A stretch of 64,000 nt of DNA from Pteria penguin (lineage: Eukaryota > Mollusca > Bivalvia > Pterioida > Pteriidae): assembly GCA_035048485.1 (NCBI GenBank), contig CM068583.1:18575341-18639340 (forward strand), in the 5' to 3' direction. Position 1 is the stretch's first letter. The number at the start of each line of letters is the position of its first letter. The notes beneath the pieces were generated by a model that did no database searches, was not told the DNA's origin, and worked only from the letters and a program-made list of their open reading frames with translations. The position numbers were made by a program, and so were the translations under genes. This document shows positions 1 through 13,295 of the stretch, in pieces.

Positions 1-79
1 GGTAGGTGAGGGTGGAGGTCCTTTAACATGTGGTGCAAATGTACGCCAGTTACATGTAACTACCAGAAAATATGCATCG

Positions 80-320
80 TAGGGTTTGTTTCTTTGTTTC
101 TTGTTTTACGTCACAACAATATTATTTCACTTATTTCTTATGCGATGTCGACATCTGCCCGATGCATCGTAGAAAATTTAAACATATGCAACAGACCCTA
201 CCAAAACAGTGATGGATTTTTTACGTGCCACGTCTACCGTAAACCGCGTACCGTGGGATCTTTGTTTCGATATACAGGTCGTCGACGAGCCACCGGTGAC
301 ACTGGAACCCGTTAGCTCTA
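80..320 (-). mobile_element. Degenerate tRNA-derived SINE
   Basis: Minus-strand copy of the SINE family seen intact at 51.4 kb. Matching landmarks are ttttacgtcacaacaatatt, gatgtcgacatctgcccgat, gcaacagaccctacc and ttttttacgtgccacg. The tRNA-like head at the far end is decayed. Confidence 0.65.
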
Positions 321-2094
321 ATCGTCGGATCTACATCGTACGAAATAATCTTATTTTAACCTCAAACGTTCTGCCTGATGTACAAGTTGTCAAGTTTCCC
401 TAAATCATAACCACCTACAACAGTGTCAGATCCAGGATTTCCGAAAAGGGGAGGGAAGCACATAAGATAGCCAAATATTAGTTAAAACGCCCAGCCATTT
501 TGTGTGCCAAGTCTGAAGTTTTACTTGTATTATTTAAGTGTTTTCAACCTTATCACCTACGATGTATAATGCTTTGTAAATTTATGGCGGCCCCGACCCC
601 CTCTAAATCCGCCACTGCTTTATCAGAGACGCTATATACACATATGAGTATATATGTCTCTGGCTTTATATATCTAAATAATCCAATTAAATTTCTTTGT
701 TCTAAGTAATGGTTTGACGTTTGCATCATTTTCTACAGCACATGGATACTGTGAAAAAGGTTCGGGTTTGTTTTTTTTTTATGATTTTAAAATTGTTGTT
801 TTGTGTTGTACCTTGGGAAGGTGCAATATTGGGTTTTTGGTTGGTTTTGATTATTATTTTGGTTTTACTTTTTTTTGGAATTGGGAGAGAGGGGAGGGGG
901 GGGGGTTGAAGAAATTATTTGATGCTATCCAACAACACTATAGGCTGCTAAGAATACAAATCGAACAACTTCCCACCATAATGTAACGGTCCTTATATAT
1001 ATTGGCATACAACTCTCCCGACCTCCCAGTCTTTACAATATAACTTTAATAACAATGTAAACATATCGTTAAGAAATATATTGCAAGGGGGATACTCGGA
1101 GCTTTCTATAAAACAGAAGCTTAACGAGGCCGTTGTGGGTAAAAAATATCTCAAAAACTACAATAAGAAATTAAAATTGATCATTTTTTCGTCAGTGATG
1201 AAATGCTAAATAAAAATAAATTTCAGAGAATTGTAGTAAAATTCACCGCTTGATTCAATTTGGGGGGAAAATCTCAAAAAAACACTATTTTTAACGTTTT
1301 GAAATGTCGTAATCAGATATTATGGGAATTAATTTCGACATATTTATTTTGGGTAGATACATTTCGGTTAAACTATGCTGATTTTATAATTTGTTGATAA
1401 TTTCTTTTTTTTTAAATATTATTAATGTTTTTAAGACGCCGACTATTTTAAAGATTACAATCCATCGGCATGCGCTAAAACTTGCGCAGCTCATTAAAAC
1501 TCGTACCGAGAACGGACTCGTTAATAAGTTTCAATTAAATAATAGAACTTAAACAAACCCAAACATTCTTATTTGTCTGTATTTTAGACAAGGACTGACC
1601 AGTACTAGTGGACTAGATCCAATGTCAAATGTTATATTTTCTTGTTAGAAAATTATGTCGACCTGATTTGATCTGACAAGCTGAAATAATTTTCTGAAAA
1701 TCGGGTAGCAGAAATATGCAACGATATACTGTGTTTATTCATAACATATACTCGAGCTAGATAGATTAGATTATCGAATCTTGTTTACTATCTCGCTAAA
1801 ACAAGGTTTGTTTAACTATATTTTAGTATCAAGCATTTATCATTACGTAAGAATACTGAGCAGGGTGGTATAGGTAGTATCATACTGGTTACGTCATGCT
1901 TATTTAGGGTTTGACGTCACTGAAGGGCAATGTTCTTAATAGAGTTGTCGGTGGCTGCTGAGCGGCGGGTGTTCCCATTTCCTAGGTGAAATAATTCTAT
2001 TGTGGCTTTTAACTGTAACAAACTATTTGGTTGTCGTTCAGTAACATGGGTTAAATTTTCTCCTGCTGTTGTGAGTAAGACCCTCGGGTTTATA
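321..2094. other. Intergenic, nothing recognised
   Basis: AT-rich; a T/G-rich low-complexity stretch at 760-910 gives a spurious hydrophobic frame. Confidence 0.6.
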
Positions 2095-2262
2095 CCTTTG
2101 TAACGGACCTACCGACCCTAGCAGTGAGGGGTCTTTAACATGCTACTCTGAGATCCCTGTTTTCTTTGTTTCATCCGAACGACAAAACACTAGTGTGTCC
2201 ACGGCGGGAGTCGAACCCGGTATCTCTCGATCACGAACAGAGCACCTCAACCACCATTCGAA
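2095..2262 (-). mobile_element. Degenerate tRNA-derived SINE
   Basis: Landmarks in order: gtaacggacctaccgaccct, agcagtgaggggtctttaac, and a reversed B box cgggagtcgaacccgg near 2205. Orientation is minus. The 3' tail is missing. Confidence 0.7.
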
Positions 2263-2680
2263 CCTGAGGATCTTTCATTAAATTTGAAAGATAATACACT
2301 TTTGTGTTTTCGTGTCTCTATTATGATTTTAATCCAGATTTAGACCTTAGGGTGTCTCGTTACATCATACACGTATAAATTAAAAAGATACTTAAAATTG
2401 TGTTTTCAAACGGTAAAATTAGAGTTGTCGTTCTTTGTACCTTTTACAAAAGAGGTACGTGAAAAGAACGGCAATCCTGGATATTGAAACGAGACGTTAC
2501 CGACTTTTTAAACATAATTTTTGTCCCATTTAGTTTCAAACATGAACCATCAGCGGTATAAATAGGATTTTCTCAAATATTAGAAGAGAATGTAGGTCCT
2601 CGTTTCTGGAATAGTTTAAATCTGTCGTGGCAAACATTTGTGGTGTTTTGTCACTCGGTTTTCCCTCGTGGTATGTGAGA

Positions 2681-2711
2681 TGGGGTTGGGGGTGGGGGTG
2701 GGGGTGGGGGT
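2681..2711 (+). repeat. (GGGGGT)n G-quadruplex-prone tract
   Basis: Five consecutive runs of four to six G separated by single or double T. Confidence 0.9.
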
Positions 2712-3496
2712 CTAAATCCAGTTTTGTCTTTTACGGGCTTAGCTTTAAATTTCGATCAAAGACTTTGAAGAATAAAATGTTTCAATGAAGTCCTCAATAC
2801 ACCATTCAAAGTCATTCGTTTTAATTATTTTCTTTCGAAAGGAAATACATTTCAACATATACATTGCGCGTAGCCTTGTTTTACGTCACATCAATAGAAT
2901 AAATTGGCAACTGCACCGGTTTAATGAAGATTTGAGAAACCCGCCGATCCAGTTCGGTCCGAGGGACTGCTCACTATGACCCACGACTAGACAGAAGACA
3001 TTAGCATTCTTTGACATTTAGAATCTGTGATCCAGTTATACATGTATTCCTCTATCAGCGTGCCAATGCGTGATCAGTTTTAAAGGCAAGTAGATGATTA
3101 ATTGACTGAAGTTCTAGGTTATCGACCACTGCCTCACTCTAGACATCATATCAGGAATGTAGAGGTTTGTGTAAATAGCTTACATCAGTTCCTATCATCC
3201 CCTCAAAATATAAAGTACCATTTCAACGCATTATTAGTTGTCTATAAGTATTACGATCCGTTTTGGTGGATTTGTCGATAATTAGATCATTTTGAATTTA
3301 CTGATATATATTTTTTGGTTTTTATTGCATTTTCATCAAGGGTCGGTATTCAACATTCCACTTATTTCATACCGTGGCATTTATGAATCGCTGACCACTG
3401 GCCTTTATGGATTTAAAATTGTCAATACTTTTTAGCTTTCGGATTACTGATAAGGATTTATTACACACATAGTTCATGCATATCGATATCTGCCGA

Positions 3497-3742
3497 GCCA
3501 GAGTATAGCTCAGTCGATAATGTCATTGGTTCTTGACCGACAGGTCCCGGGTTCGAGGCCCACCGGTGACTCGTCGCTGTCTTGTCTTTCGAACGAGACA
3601 TTAAAACCCGAGACTTCGTGACAATGTAGACGAGAAAGAGCTTTCTTTGACACTGTTCGGGGTGGCCTGGTCTGTTGCATAGGTACAAATTACCATGCAA
3701 TATATCAGGTAGATGTCATCATCATACAGGTGAAATATACGA
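3497..3742 (+). mobile_element. tRNA-derived SINE copy
   Basis: A-box-like tatagctcagtcgataatg and B box gggttcgaggccc (about 3549-3561) form the head. The body includes cttgtctttcgaacgagaca and taaaacccgagacttcgtga, and ends aggtgaaatata. Diverged but near full length. Confidence 0.7.
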
Positions 3743-4589
3743 AACCGTTTTCGTGTCATTTTAAAGAAGAAAAATATATTTCTTGTCTCGTTCGAACGAG
3801 AAACTATCATATACCATAGTCTGCAGTGTAAGTGTTATTAAACCGACACAAAGAAATGGAATATCGTACATCAATAGATCTTTTGATATTTTGTAACAAT
3901 TTCATTAGTAGCGGATGTTTGATCGTTTAAATAATTACATAAGCAAGAGCTACATTTGGCCGTGTTTGGCCTGAATTTAGTTGAAATACATTCAACGTAT
4001 TATTTCAGTCTATCAAATGGCAGATCTAAATTATGTTTGTAACATTTGATTTAGAACCTCATCTCCTCCCGTTTATAGTTATGCTTTAAGCCACTGGAAT
4101 CAAACTAACTTGGCTCAGTAACTTCACCAATTAATATTAATCATAAATGAAATATTAATAATGCATGATTATAAGTGTTTTACTGTATATCATTAAGTAC
4201 CATTCAGTTTATATTTTAATTCTGACATGTATAAAGCATAATTAATAGCTATTATAATACTTTTAATTACAATAGGAGGGCAGAATATCTCTGATGGCAT
4301 ACCCCCCCCCCTTTTTTTTTCCCTCGCATTCATCTTCTTCGCAATGTAATAAATTATACTTTAACTTAAGTATTTCCTTTCTATTGATAAGCTGTGTGTT
4401 GTAGAATAAACATGCATATGTACATTGTGTTTGTAAGTGTGAGGTGGACCTAGATTTATATGAATTTTAAGTTGAAATACATGCAATTATGCATATATAA
4501 ATGTATAACTGTATGTATCAATTGAAATAATTCCTAATCATACTTTTTTTTTTAAATAACCAAACACCTTAATTCATATATAATAGTTT

Positions 4590-4735
4590 CTCTTTCGAAC
4601 TAGATTTTTTTTTCGTTCGAGCGAGATAACTTTCTCGTTTGAACGAGATACTTTCTCGTTTGAACGAGATAGTTTTCTCGTTCGAACAAGATTTTTTTCT
4701 CGTTCAAACGAGAAAGTTTCTCGTTCGAACAAGAT
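4590..4735. repeat. Cluster of TCTCGTTCGAACGAGA palindromes
   Basis: About six copies of a ~25-bp unit, tctcgttygaacgagata with T-runs between. The same palindrome occurs singly near 3785-3803 and in half form near 3587. Confidence 0.9.
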
Positions 4736-5504
4736 AAAATTGTTTTCTTCATTAAAATGGCACGAAAACGGCTTCGTAGAATTACTCTTGGTGTGTGACG
4801 TATAACAAGAATCGAACAAAATATTAACAACTGCCAGAAATGTTGTATGTAAAATATTTGACGTGATTCACGTCCCCTGGCATTGACATATAGTTACAAG
4901 ATTTTAACGGTTCACACATTTTGATTTGTCTCGTCTCTCTTCGTTGTTACGACGTCATGGTCGAGGAGATCAAAACACTTTCAACGATAATATTTGGCAT
5001 GCGCACATGAGCAGGAAAACACGACAAATCTAAGTTTTTGAAAGGGGTAGGTTATTCGGTGAAATAATTAACTAAATCTTGTGCAAATTTGAAACATTTA
5101 AAATTCTGCTCAGTAGCATTATTAACAGCAACTTCTCCAAATAATGTAAAACAGAAGATAAGTGATATTCACTGCAGACAAAGAACTAACTGGGTTATAG
5201 TTATCAAAGACCATCCCCATAGGCCTATTTTATAATGAAATAAATATAATATTAAAGTTACCAGACGTTTCGATGCTCTGTCATTTTGACCTTGAACTTT
5301 TCGGTCCCCGTAAAATATGTAGTAATGCAAAACAGTGGTACCGAATTATAAGTGATGCGACACAAGTGGTACATTGCAGTCACTTGAATTTGTTTGACCA
5401 TCTACCATCTCTAGAGGTTGTAAAGGAAGATGCATGGATATAGGGAAGGGTTTAATGATCTCAATGCTTGATTGCCAATTTATCTATTTCATACCGAGCC
5501 AGTG

Positions 5505-5572
5505 TCGCTTGGTCCGGATGATGCCTTTCTCATGACTGGGTAGTCCCGGGTTCGATCCCTTTTCGGCAGCTC
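5505..5572 (+). mobile_element. tRNA-like SINE head fragment
   Basis: gtcgcttggtccggatgatg ... cccgggttcgatcccttttc gives A- and B-box-like blocks. No SINE body follows. It is not a credible functional tRNA because no cloverleaf can be drawn from it. Confidence 0.45.
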
Positions 5573-6505
5573 GTGATTATTTATTAAAGATTGTCTTTAA
5601 AAAATTTGCAGTTTATTGAGGAATACTATGGTTTGATGTGGTGCACAATCTATGGTCCGAGAAGCGGATTATTAAAACTGTGCACTGACTGATACCTAGC
5701 GACAAGTTTGTGGTCCTTACGTTGCACAAATTATCAAATAGGGCTATGGCATGCGGCTTACTCAAACCATATTATTTCTCAATAAATTGAAATAATCCTT
5801 ATAATTTTATTCAAAGCAAGCATAACTTGGTTTCACATTTTTACTTTTCAACAATAAATTTATTTCAAGACGTAAACCGAACATTGCAATTAAAATAGAA
5901 CAATGTACAATGTATCCTGTAATCATTTCCGGAAGTGGGCGTATCTAAGGAAACTGGAATACAAATAAAAACGACGGCAAACCACATTTGCTGTCTAATC
6001 AAAATGAAATCATCACAAAATGTCTCCTTGTCTGTTGAAACATACAACTGTCAGTCAAAATTTAAGGTGTCCTGACAGAATCACCAAGCTCACCTAAATA
6101 GATGTGATAAGAGTCAATCATTATGGACAAGTTTACAGAACCTACTGGATATTTTACACTGCCCCACGTCATATACTGCCTCACGTCATACATTTGTCTG
6201 GAAGTTTTATATGTGAGGATCATTCTTAAAATACAAATGCAATTACTCCCAAGGCAATTCCGCTTGGGCGGATTTGCAAGGAATGATCACTTAAAAATCC
6301 TATAGATCTATGACACCTATTTTTCCATAGATGAGTTTGCCTCTTTCTATTTGTTAAGGAAGAACTAACCTTTCCGACTGTGTGTGGATGTTGGTACTGT
6401 TTGGAAACATTATTAGTTTCTTTATTCAGTATAAACCATTAGAAGGGTGTGATTCTTGCATGTAGTTAGAAGATAATTAAATAGACACATTTCTGCACAT
6501 TCAGC

Positions 6506-6551
6506 TCTCTGTCTGTCTGTCTGTCTCTCTGTCTCTCTCTCTCTCTCTCTT
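6506..6551 (+). repeat. (CTGT)n(CT)n microsatellite
   Basis: ctctgtctgtctgtctgtct grading into (ct)n. Confidence 0.95.
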
Positions 6552-6835
6552 CGTTGGCTCATTCTGTTTCTGGACTCAAGAAAGAATGCTTTCAAGATCG
6601 AATAACATGTATTCCTATTTTTAGTTCTTAAAATGCATTTTCTAGACACATGAAAAACCACCCTTTCCCTTTTACGACAAGTAAAAACCTATTACAAAAA
6701 GATAAATGATTCAAAATGACAGAAAAATACCTACAAAATACATTTACTTTATGTTTTGATTATTCGGAAAGTATTTTATTTTAACACCACTTCCAAATTT
6801 ATACTACAAAACTGTGTGTAATTCGCACCGAAATG

Positions 6836-6860
6836 ACAACAACAACAACAACAACAACAG
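6836..6860 (+). repeat. (CAA)n microsatellite
   Basis: About eight caa units. Confidence 0.95.
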
Positions 6861-6942
6861 TAATAATCTACAAACACATACATGTATATAGTCCAGGAGC
6901 CATTGGAGTGGTTGGTACATTCTGGGCTGAATCAACAGTACA

Positions 6943-7313
6943 GAGATAATTGGTAAGATACCAGGGCGAATCCAAGTTTTTTTTTTTTTTTTTTTTTGAG
7001 TTCGGGGGCGAAGTCAGGTAGGTGGTATGGCTGGTCCAGGGCATAGCCCTGGTGGGGGGACAGTGCAAGCCCATCTCCACCCCGGAAGCCCCTGATCGCG
7101 CAGTTTCACCGTCCGAAGACAGTATCACAGCTGCCGTGTTATTGAAGCTTTTATGGTGTTATGATGGTGTTTTCCATACCTGGTTTTTCTTCTTGTATTT
7201 GTAGTGGATTTTGTCATCCAACTGAGTCAGCTCTGATTTTCTGTAAGATTTGGCTCAGCTGCATCACAAATCTACTGAGATAATTGGTAAGATACCAGAG
7301 CGAATTCAAGTTT
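6943..7313 (+). repeat. Direct repeats 334 bp apart
   Basis: gagataattggtaagatacc followed by agrgcgaatycaagttt occurs at 6943-6979 and 7277-7313. The interval contains a poly-T run and a GC-richer block (7005-7115). Confidence 0.8.
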
Positions 7314-7612
7314 GACTTTTTCTTACATACATTTTTAGTGGATGGTACAGAAGCTAAAGACCAAGTTAGTTTGAAAAAGGGATACCGATTTGCAATATAT
7401 GCTTTTCACTCACAAAAGAGAAGGGGTTGGGTTGAAAACCTAGAAGCCAGAATGCACCGCAAAAGTCCAGATGTACGATTATGGGATTCAATTCATATAC
7501 AAATATGTACCAGTGTGGCGTGTTGACAATTACAAATAATAATTTCACTCTTTTTGTTTTTGTTTTGGGTGGTGGCGGCGGTGGTTTGAGGGATGAATTT
7601 ATATATACATAT

Positions 7613-7669
7613 ATATCAGTAAATCCGTTGTGGTTCCTACACAAGAGACCGCAAAGGATTTACTGATAT
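7613..7669. repeat. Small hairpin, 22-bp arms
   Basis: atatcagtaaatccgttgtg... pairs with ...caaaggatttactgatat, two mismatches, loop about 13 nt. Confidence 0.85.
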
Positions 7670-10600
7670 CAAACGTTTAAATATCGATCAATCTCCGCGG
7701 CCAATGCACTATCATTAAAGAGAATATTTGTATACAGTTTCCAAGTATCTAATATATCAAACTATCATTGACACATACAAAGATATCTCCTAGGTTGTAT
7801 ACAACAAATTATTTCATATTTTAAAGGGAGACGGTATCAGAAATGAGAAGGGGGCTGAGGGGAGGAAGGGAAAGGGGAAAGGGGAGAGAAAAGAAACTGA
7901 AGAAGGAGAAAAGGAGCAGAGGTGATATACGAGGTAAAAGGAGGGATGAACCATGCAAGTGCTGGGAAGAAACTGAGTGGAAAGAAAAAAGAGGAGGTTA
8001 GAGTAATCTCTCCTGTACACCCTGCTGAATTTTCTTCTTCTCTATTGTTATTTTCCTGGTTTTTCTGCATCTTTAACAATTCTGCCCTTTTGTAAGGAAA
8101 TATGGGCGTAGAAGTACCTATCTAATATAAAGAAATCTTATATTTGGACAGGGCATTTGAATGTGCAAATAATTTGCTTTATCAAAATACAGCAAACTGC
8201 ACGTATGCTTTTCAACATCTTTTAGCAATCATCAAAGCTAAATTTAATAAACCGCCGAATTTACTTAGCATTCAGGACCAATGAAAAATAACTCTGCCGA
8301 AACAGTTGTTTGAAGGGTTCATATTTATTTATTGAAATAACTTTCCTTTTTTAAAGCAAAATGCTAAAGTAACTGGTGTCAAGTGACTATGGCACCAACA
8401 ACAATGTACCAAAGCGGACATTCATGGACCTCTGAAATTCGGAGGTGAGACCAGGTGCCCGGGAGAAGTAAGCGTATCCTGAATGGCTGGCCACATCCAC
8501 CATGAACGCCCTTACACTATACAGAAGAAACAAATGTAACTACGCACTGTATATATAAATGAATGTGAACCAACACTGTATAGAAAGTGTCATTGTCACA
8601 TAACATCTGGAAAAAGTATAATAACACTTTTAAAAGTCAAACCCTCCGCGGGGAACTTTTCTATGAATTCAACACTGAGTAAGTAACAAACAAAAACAAA
8701 TTTCCGTTTCTGGTTTTCTCTTTTGTATTTAAAAACAAAAAGTAGGAAACGGTAAACTTGTTAGATTTGCAGAAAGTTTTACGGCGCAATAACACAGTGG
8801 AGTCCAGTACTGTGAAAGTACAATTTGTAGAGTATAGTTTGGCCCGACCGCAGTGCTTTTCCGTAAATTTTACTGGAAGTTAAAAAGTCAAGCAGGTTTA
8901 TCGTATAATTGTTGCAATGCTGTCTACTGTACATAGTGTACATGTACTAGATCTAACACACTGTCTGCATTATGATTACTTTGAGAGACTTTGGGATTTT
9001 CAACTTTATGGAACTTTACTGTATTGTTTATCTTGCTTGTCAGCAATTTTTCAGTCGTAAAATATAACTTAGATCTCAATGGCACTTTGTGAAAATTTAT
9101 TCTTGATGGCAAACACAGCAAGCCAATCCCATAATTAAATAGGATAATTCTTTTTTTTCAGAAATAAAATGGCTTAAAATACTATCTAGTAAGGAGAAAT
9201 AAGAAGAACTACAGACCTCAGTACTCTACTAGTCTATATTCAGAGAAAGACATTTAATAATAACATTCAGTAAAAAATATCAAAAAAGCATCTGCAGCAT
9301 TTTTAGAATTTCATCCTAATTTATCCCAAAATATGGCCATCATGAAAGTCATTTAGTTTATATTGATAATCTTTAGAAAAATATTCTTCTTACAAATGTA
9401 TACATGTAGTAAATATGATGGTGCTTTAAAGAGGGGACCATTTATCTTCATGATACCATATTTATCAAGAAATAAGTACTTTTTCATCGCTTGAAATTGA
9501 CTTGGGTATCATTGGATACTTATGGTCCACCAAAAGTCACATCTCCTTAATGGTTACATCACAGGAGTCTTGGACCTATACCCTTAGCATAATTTTGTAT
9601 AAAAATCAATGCATCCCCTCATTCTGGCAATACCTCCACATGTAGACTTTAAAATGACCATTGTATTCTTATCAGTATAATTCAACATAAATCAAATATA
9701 TTTATGTCAATATCATGCAATGTACTTTAATTCAAATTTCAGTCAATGTCCCTTTTTAGAAACTAGGTCCAGGAGATAGGTGTTTACCATAGATAAGGTT
9801 TGATCTTTGTCATTTTATCAGGACATCTGTAAATCAGACCCTGTTATGTATTAAAGAGAAAAGACGTATTACTATCAAATATGGAAGAGAAATTCAACTC
9901 TGTGCTCAAGGTAAGAAGCAATCTAATAAATTTCTCAGATGTTTAGGGTGCATTTCATCATTATTTCATACGCTTACATAGAATAAAATTTGATGACTTA
10001 ATCTCGCGAATGTCAGGTTCTCCACCTAAAAAGATATGCAGTTATTTTACTTATACAGATGAACAATCTTTATTGTGTCACAGTTCTGTCTTAAAAGGTA
10101 TGTGTATTTATTTACACCCGAACGATTCTTGTTACCAAGGAGATATGGTAATACCAACGTGTGTACTTTCATTCATTCATGATCCGATCCGCTCGCCTCA
10201 TCAATACTCCAGTAGACACATTTTGAACTTGATGTACCTATTGTAATACAACCCTCAAGGTTGAGGTCAACGATTAAAAGTCAAGGTCATATCAAGAGTT
10301 GCTACCTGTTGTTTGTTGTGCTCTTGTTAATTTCTGAAAAAGGCTTTGAGGTTTCAATCTTATTCCCACCCATTTCAGCACAAAATACCTGATAATCGCT
10401 AGTCTGCATCTACCGGTAAATACTTTAGTTAATGAATTTATAGTTTCATGGCGGCCAGGACCTGAAGAAATGAGATATCGATACATACTGAACATACGTT
10501 TAGGTTTTGGCAACAAGCTTAATGTATGTATCGCGTAGCGCTGATCGCGAGTTCGATATTTGCTGGATATATTGTTCGTCGGATGTACGGAAACATGAGG

Positions 10601-13122
10601 CTTTGTCATTATTCTTGGCTAGTACTAGTACAGGGGCGACACTAGCAGAGGAAGTACCAGCATAAAATCATTTCAGTAACTTACACTGTCACAGATAGGA
10701 GAAATATTTCTGTACTCAGTCACTCGCACTAATCGACAACAAAGACAACATGCTAGTTGTTTGAATTTATTGTTGCTTTATACATGTAACAGTAAAGATG
10801 TATATTACATTTGTAAGTGTAAAGATACATAAATGTTTTCTAAACCATTGTTCTGACGGTCGGTGGTGCGATTACCCCACCTTCATCAGTGAAATAAAAT
10901 TCTTTAATGAAGTAAAACCGTAACATAACGAGTTTGTTTTGTAAAGGGGACGGGTCACTGAGGACAAAGACTTGAGGACTATCTTGATATGTAGTCAACA
11001 CCTAAGTAGCATTTCCTTTTAGATTCCTAAGAGTAAAGCTGACTTGCTAGCGATCCCAACTACAACAATGTACCCCTACTCCAACTCATTGCTGTAGTGA
11101 CTTTCTCGGTTGTCGGGTGTTCGATCCCGGATTGCGCCATTATGTACAAGCTCTGTAATATCTATCGGTGTGATATGACTGAAAATCCACAGAGTTGATA
11201 GAACACCACATCCAATCCTTCATTATACTACGAAGTAATGATAAATTCAACCTGCATAACTACTATTTCGATCACAGCATTGAGCATGTTGAGTCATAGT
11301 TGTAATCAGTAAAGGCATATTGTATTTCTAAATACAAGGCCTAAGACGCTTTAAGCCTTTGATGCTATTTCGAGCGCAACACAACCGTTTCTGAACGTTG
11401 AATTCGGAAATAAACTATTTTTACCGCAAATGTTCGGTTCTTGAACAAAACGCAGCAGTGACTCATCTATAAATACACTTCTACACGATTTATCCGTACA
11501 TATGTCTCATAGTAGACACCTGAAGTGTAATATTTTATTTTTCCGGAGTGTGTTCGAATCCCGACTTTGTCAGGGTCAGGCATCACGGTCATCATCAACA
11601 ATATAAACTCTCTCACCTGAGAGGTGTCATCAGAGCCTATCATTAGTTACTGTACATTATATAAAGGGGTGCAGATTTAGTGCAATGTGTATCCTAGTTT
11701 CACTGAATCATCATTCATACACTTAGTGAACGTGTATCTTTGTGCGTACGTAACTTTGGCATACGTCTTCTACCAAGGTCGATTATCAGCTGATTCCGTA
11801 TTGTTTGATTTTATTTCTTTGCCTTAACAGAAAACAAAAGCTTACCGTGAACAATTGGGTAAGAAGTATATATATTTTTTATTATTCTGTATGACATTAT
11901 CAGCATGCGAGTATTTCCGCAAGATGCTATTCTTTCTCTTCGTTTATTTTTAAATTATTTCACATGTGTGTGGAAATTACACAAGATTTCTATAACATTG
12001 TACTTTATAACGTAATTTATCATTATGCTATAGACTTCTGTTTCGAACAATAAGTTTAAACTACGACACGTAAATTAAACGTAAACACGTAAACGAAAAT
12101 TAAACTGGGCACTTAAATGGAAATTACACCATGAAAAACTTCTTTATACACAATGATAAAAAATGTAGTATATCGTGAAATATGAAGTGGAAAGAATTGT
12201 CCTGTTTCAGTATATAACGGATATGTGTGCGGTTTAATTCAAGAAACGTAATTACCAGGAAAAGCTAGATAGTTACTCATGTTTCCCTCCTTTGTCCGGA
12301 TATACTGCATTATGCATGAAGCCGTGCTTTGTACTGTTACTTCATTAAAGTAACTTATAGATTATTTATCCAGACCAAGCTCCTTCAGGAATCTCTGGGA
12401 TTCAGGTAGTTTGTTTTCGTGGTTCGTACGTGTATGTGCATTTATGTAAGTGAATGACCTGTACTCCCCAGATAGATATACAGGATTCACGGTGTGGATG
12501 TTAGATAGGTGAGCGGCCCCCTTGTCTAGTACGAACTCGTTATGTTTATTATAAAAGCGCTATTTTAAAGAATTTTGCAGAAAATACGGAAGGGTAGGGG
12601 GTTACAAGTAATCTAGAACCGTAGCAAAAAAGAAGAATGGGTTGCTAGATTTCTTGGAAGGTGACTCAAAGTTTACGAAATGGTATTGACCGAATTCTTT
12701 CTAGTCGTGTTTACAACGTGACGTTCGTTGTTTACAAATGCGGATTTTCACGTGTTCGTGTCTAGTTTAACAGCTGATCCTTTAATTCGTGAGCAGGTAT
12801 TGATCCATAGTGACATGGTATACGGCTGTCGGTCAAATCAATATATATACAAACGGATTTACAGATAACTTCTTGTGCATATCGATGTGTAGTTGGAATT
12901 CCTGTTCTTAAAATAGAGCAATAGCCTTCGATTTGAATATTCAGAAGTGTAGACAATTGTAAACTGCGCATTTCATCACTTATACTCGTAGGTGAAGGCA
13001 GTTCGCTGCGGATATTTTTATTGATTATTTTAAACGGATGTAATATCGATATTCGCACAGTGATCCAGATTATTAGTCTAGATTTTACAAAAGTACACAA
13101 CTGGTTAGGGTTTGGTTATATA
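7670..13122. other. Intergenic or NT5C2 upstream region, no supported gene
   Basis: Apart from the purine tract, scattered degenerate tRNA-like B boxes (gttcgatccc near 11121, gttcgaatccc near 11553) suggest old SINE heads. Open frames such as 10292-10609 (-) have no family similarity or splice context. The NT5C2 promoter should lie here but was not pinpointed. Confidence 0.5.
7842..7922 (+). repeat. Purine-only-like tract
   Basis: Almost uninterrupted A/G for ~80 nt (gggaggaagggaaaggggaa...), potentially triplex-forming. On the minus strand it yields meaningless Phe/Ser/Pro-rich frames. Confidence 0.85.
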
Positions 13123-13143
13123 GACCGCTCTGGTTTGTTTCAG
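13123..13143 (+). other. Possible 3' splice site before NT5C2 start codon
   Basis: A pyrimidine-leaning stretch ending gtttcag (13137-13143) lies 18 bp before the ATG. It would fit a leader exon spliced onto coding exon 1 from an upstream promoter. No matching 5' UTR exon was identified, so this is tentative. Confidence 0.35.
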
Positions 13144-13161
13144 TTGAACAATAATTTGGAG

Positions 13162-13295
13162 ATGTCTACGGATGTGTTGTCGTCTCCCACGAAGTCGGGG
13201 AAGAGAAGCTACAATGGAAATATGATGAACGGGGAGACAGATGCTGAAGCTTCCCCCACCCCTGGAAAGATCTACAAACGAGAACCCTCTCACAG
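13162..13295 (+). CDS. NT5C2: NT5C2 coding exon 1 (N-terminal tail)
   Basis: This exon encodes residues 1-44 plus two bases of codon 45: a Ser/Pro/Lys-rich, probably flexible tail beginning MSTDVLSSP and ending KREPSHR, which joins the conserved VFVNRSL of exon 2. The donor is cacag|gtaag. An in-frame upstream ATG at 13021 exists, but the stretch between is not family-like, and a possible 3' splice site (gtttcag) ends at 13143, so upstream sequence is more likely intron or 5' UTR. Confidence 0.88.

Noticed and set aside
7837..8079. Phe/Ser/Pro-rich minus-strand frames resembling a signal peptide
   Set aside because: They are produced by the purine-rich tract on the + strand.
10292..10609. 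105-codon minus-strand open frame
   Set aside because: No homology recognised, no flanking splice signals, and composition typical of random sequence.
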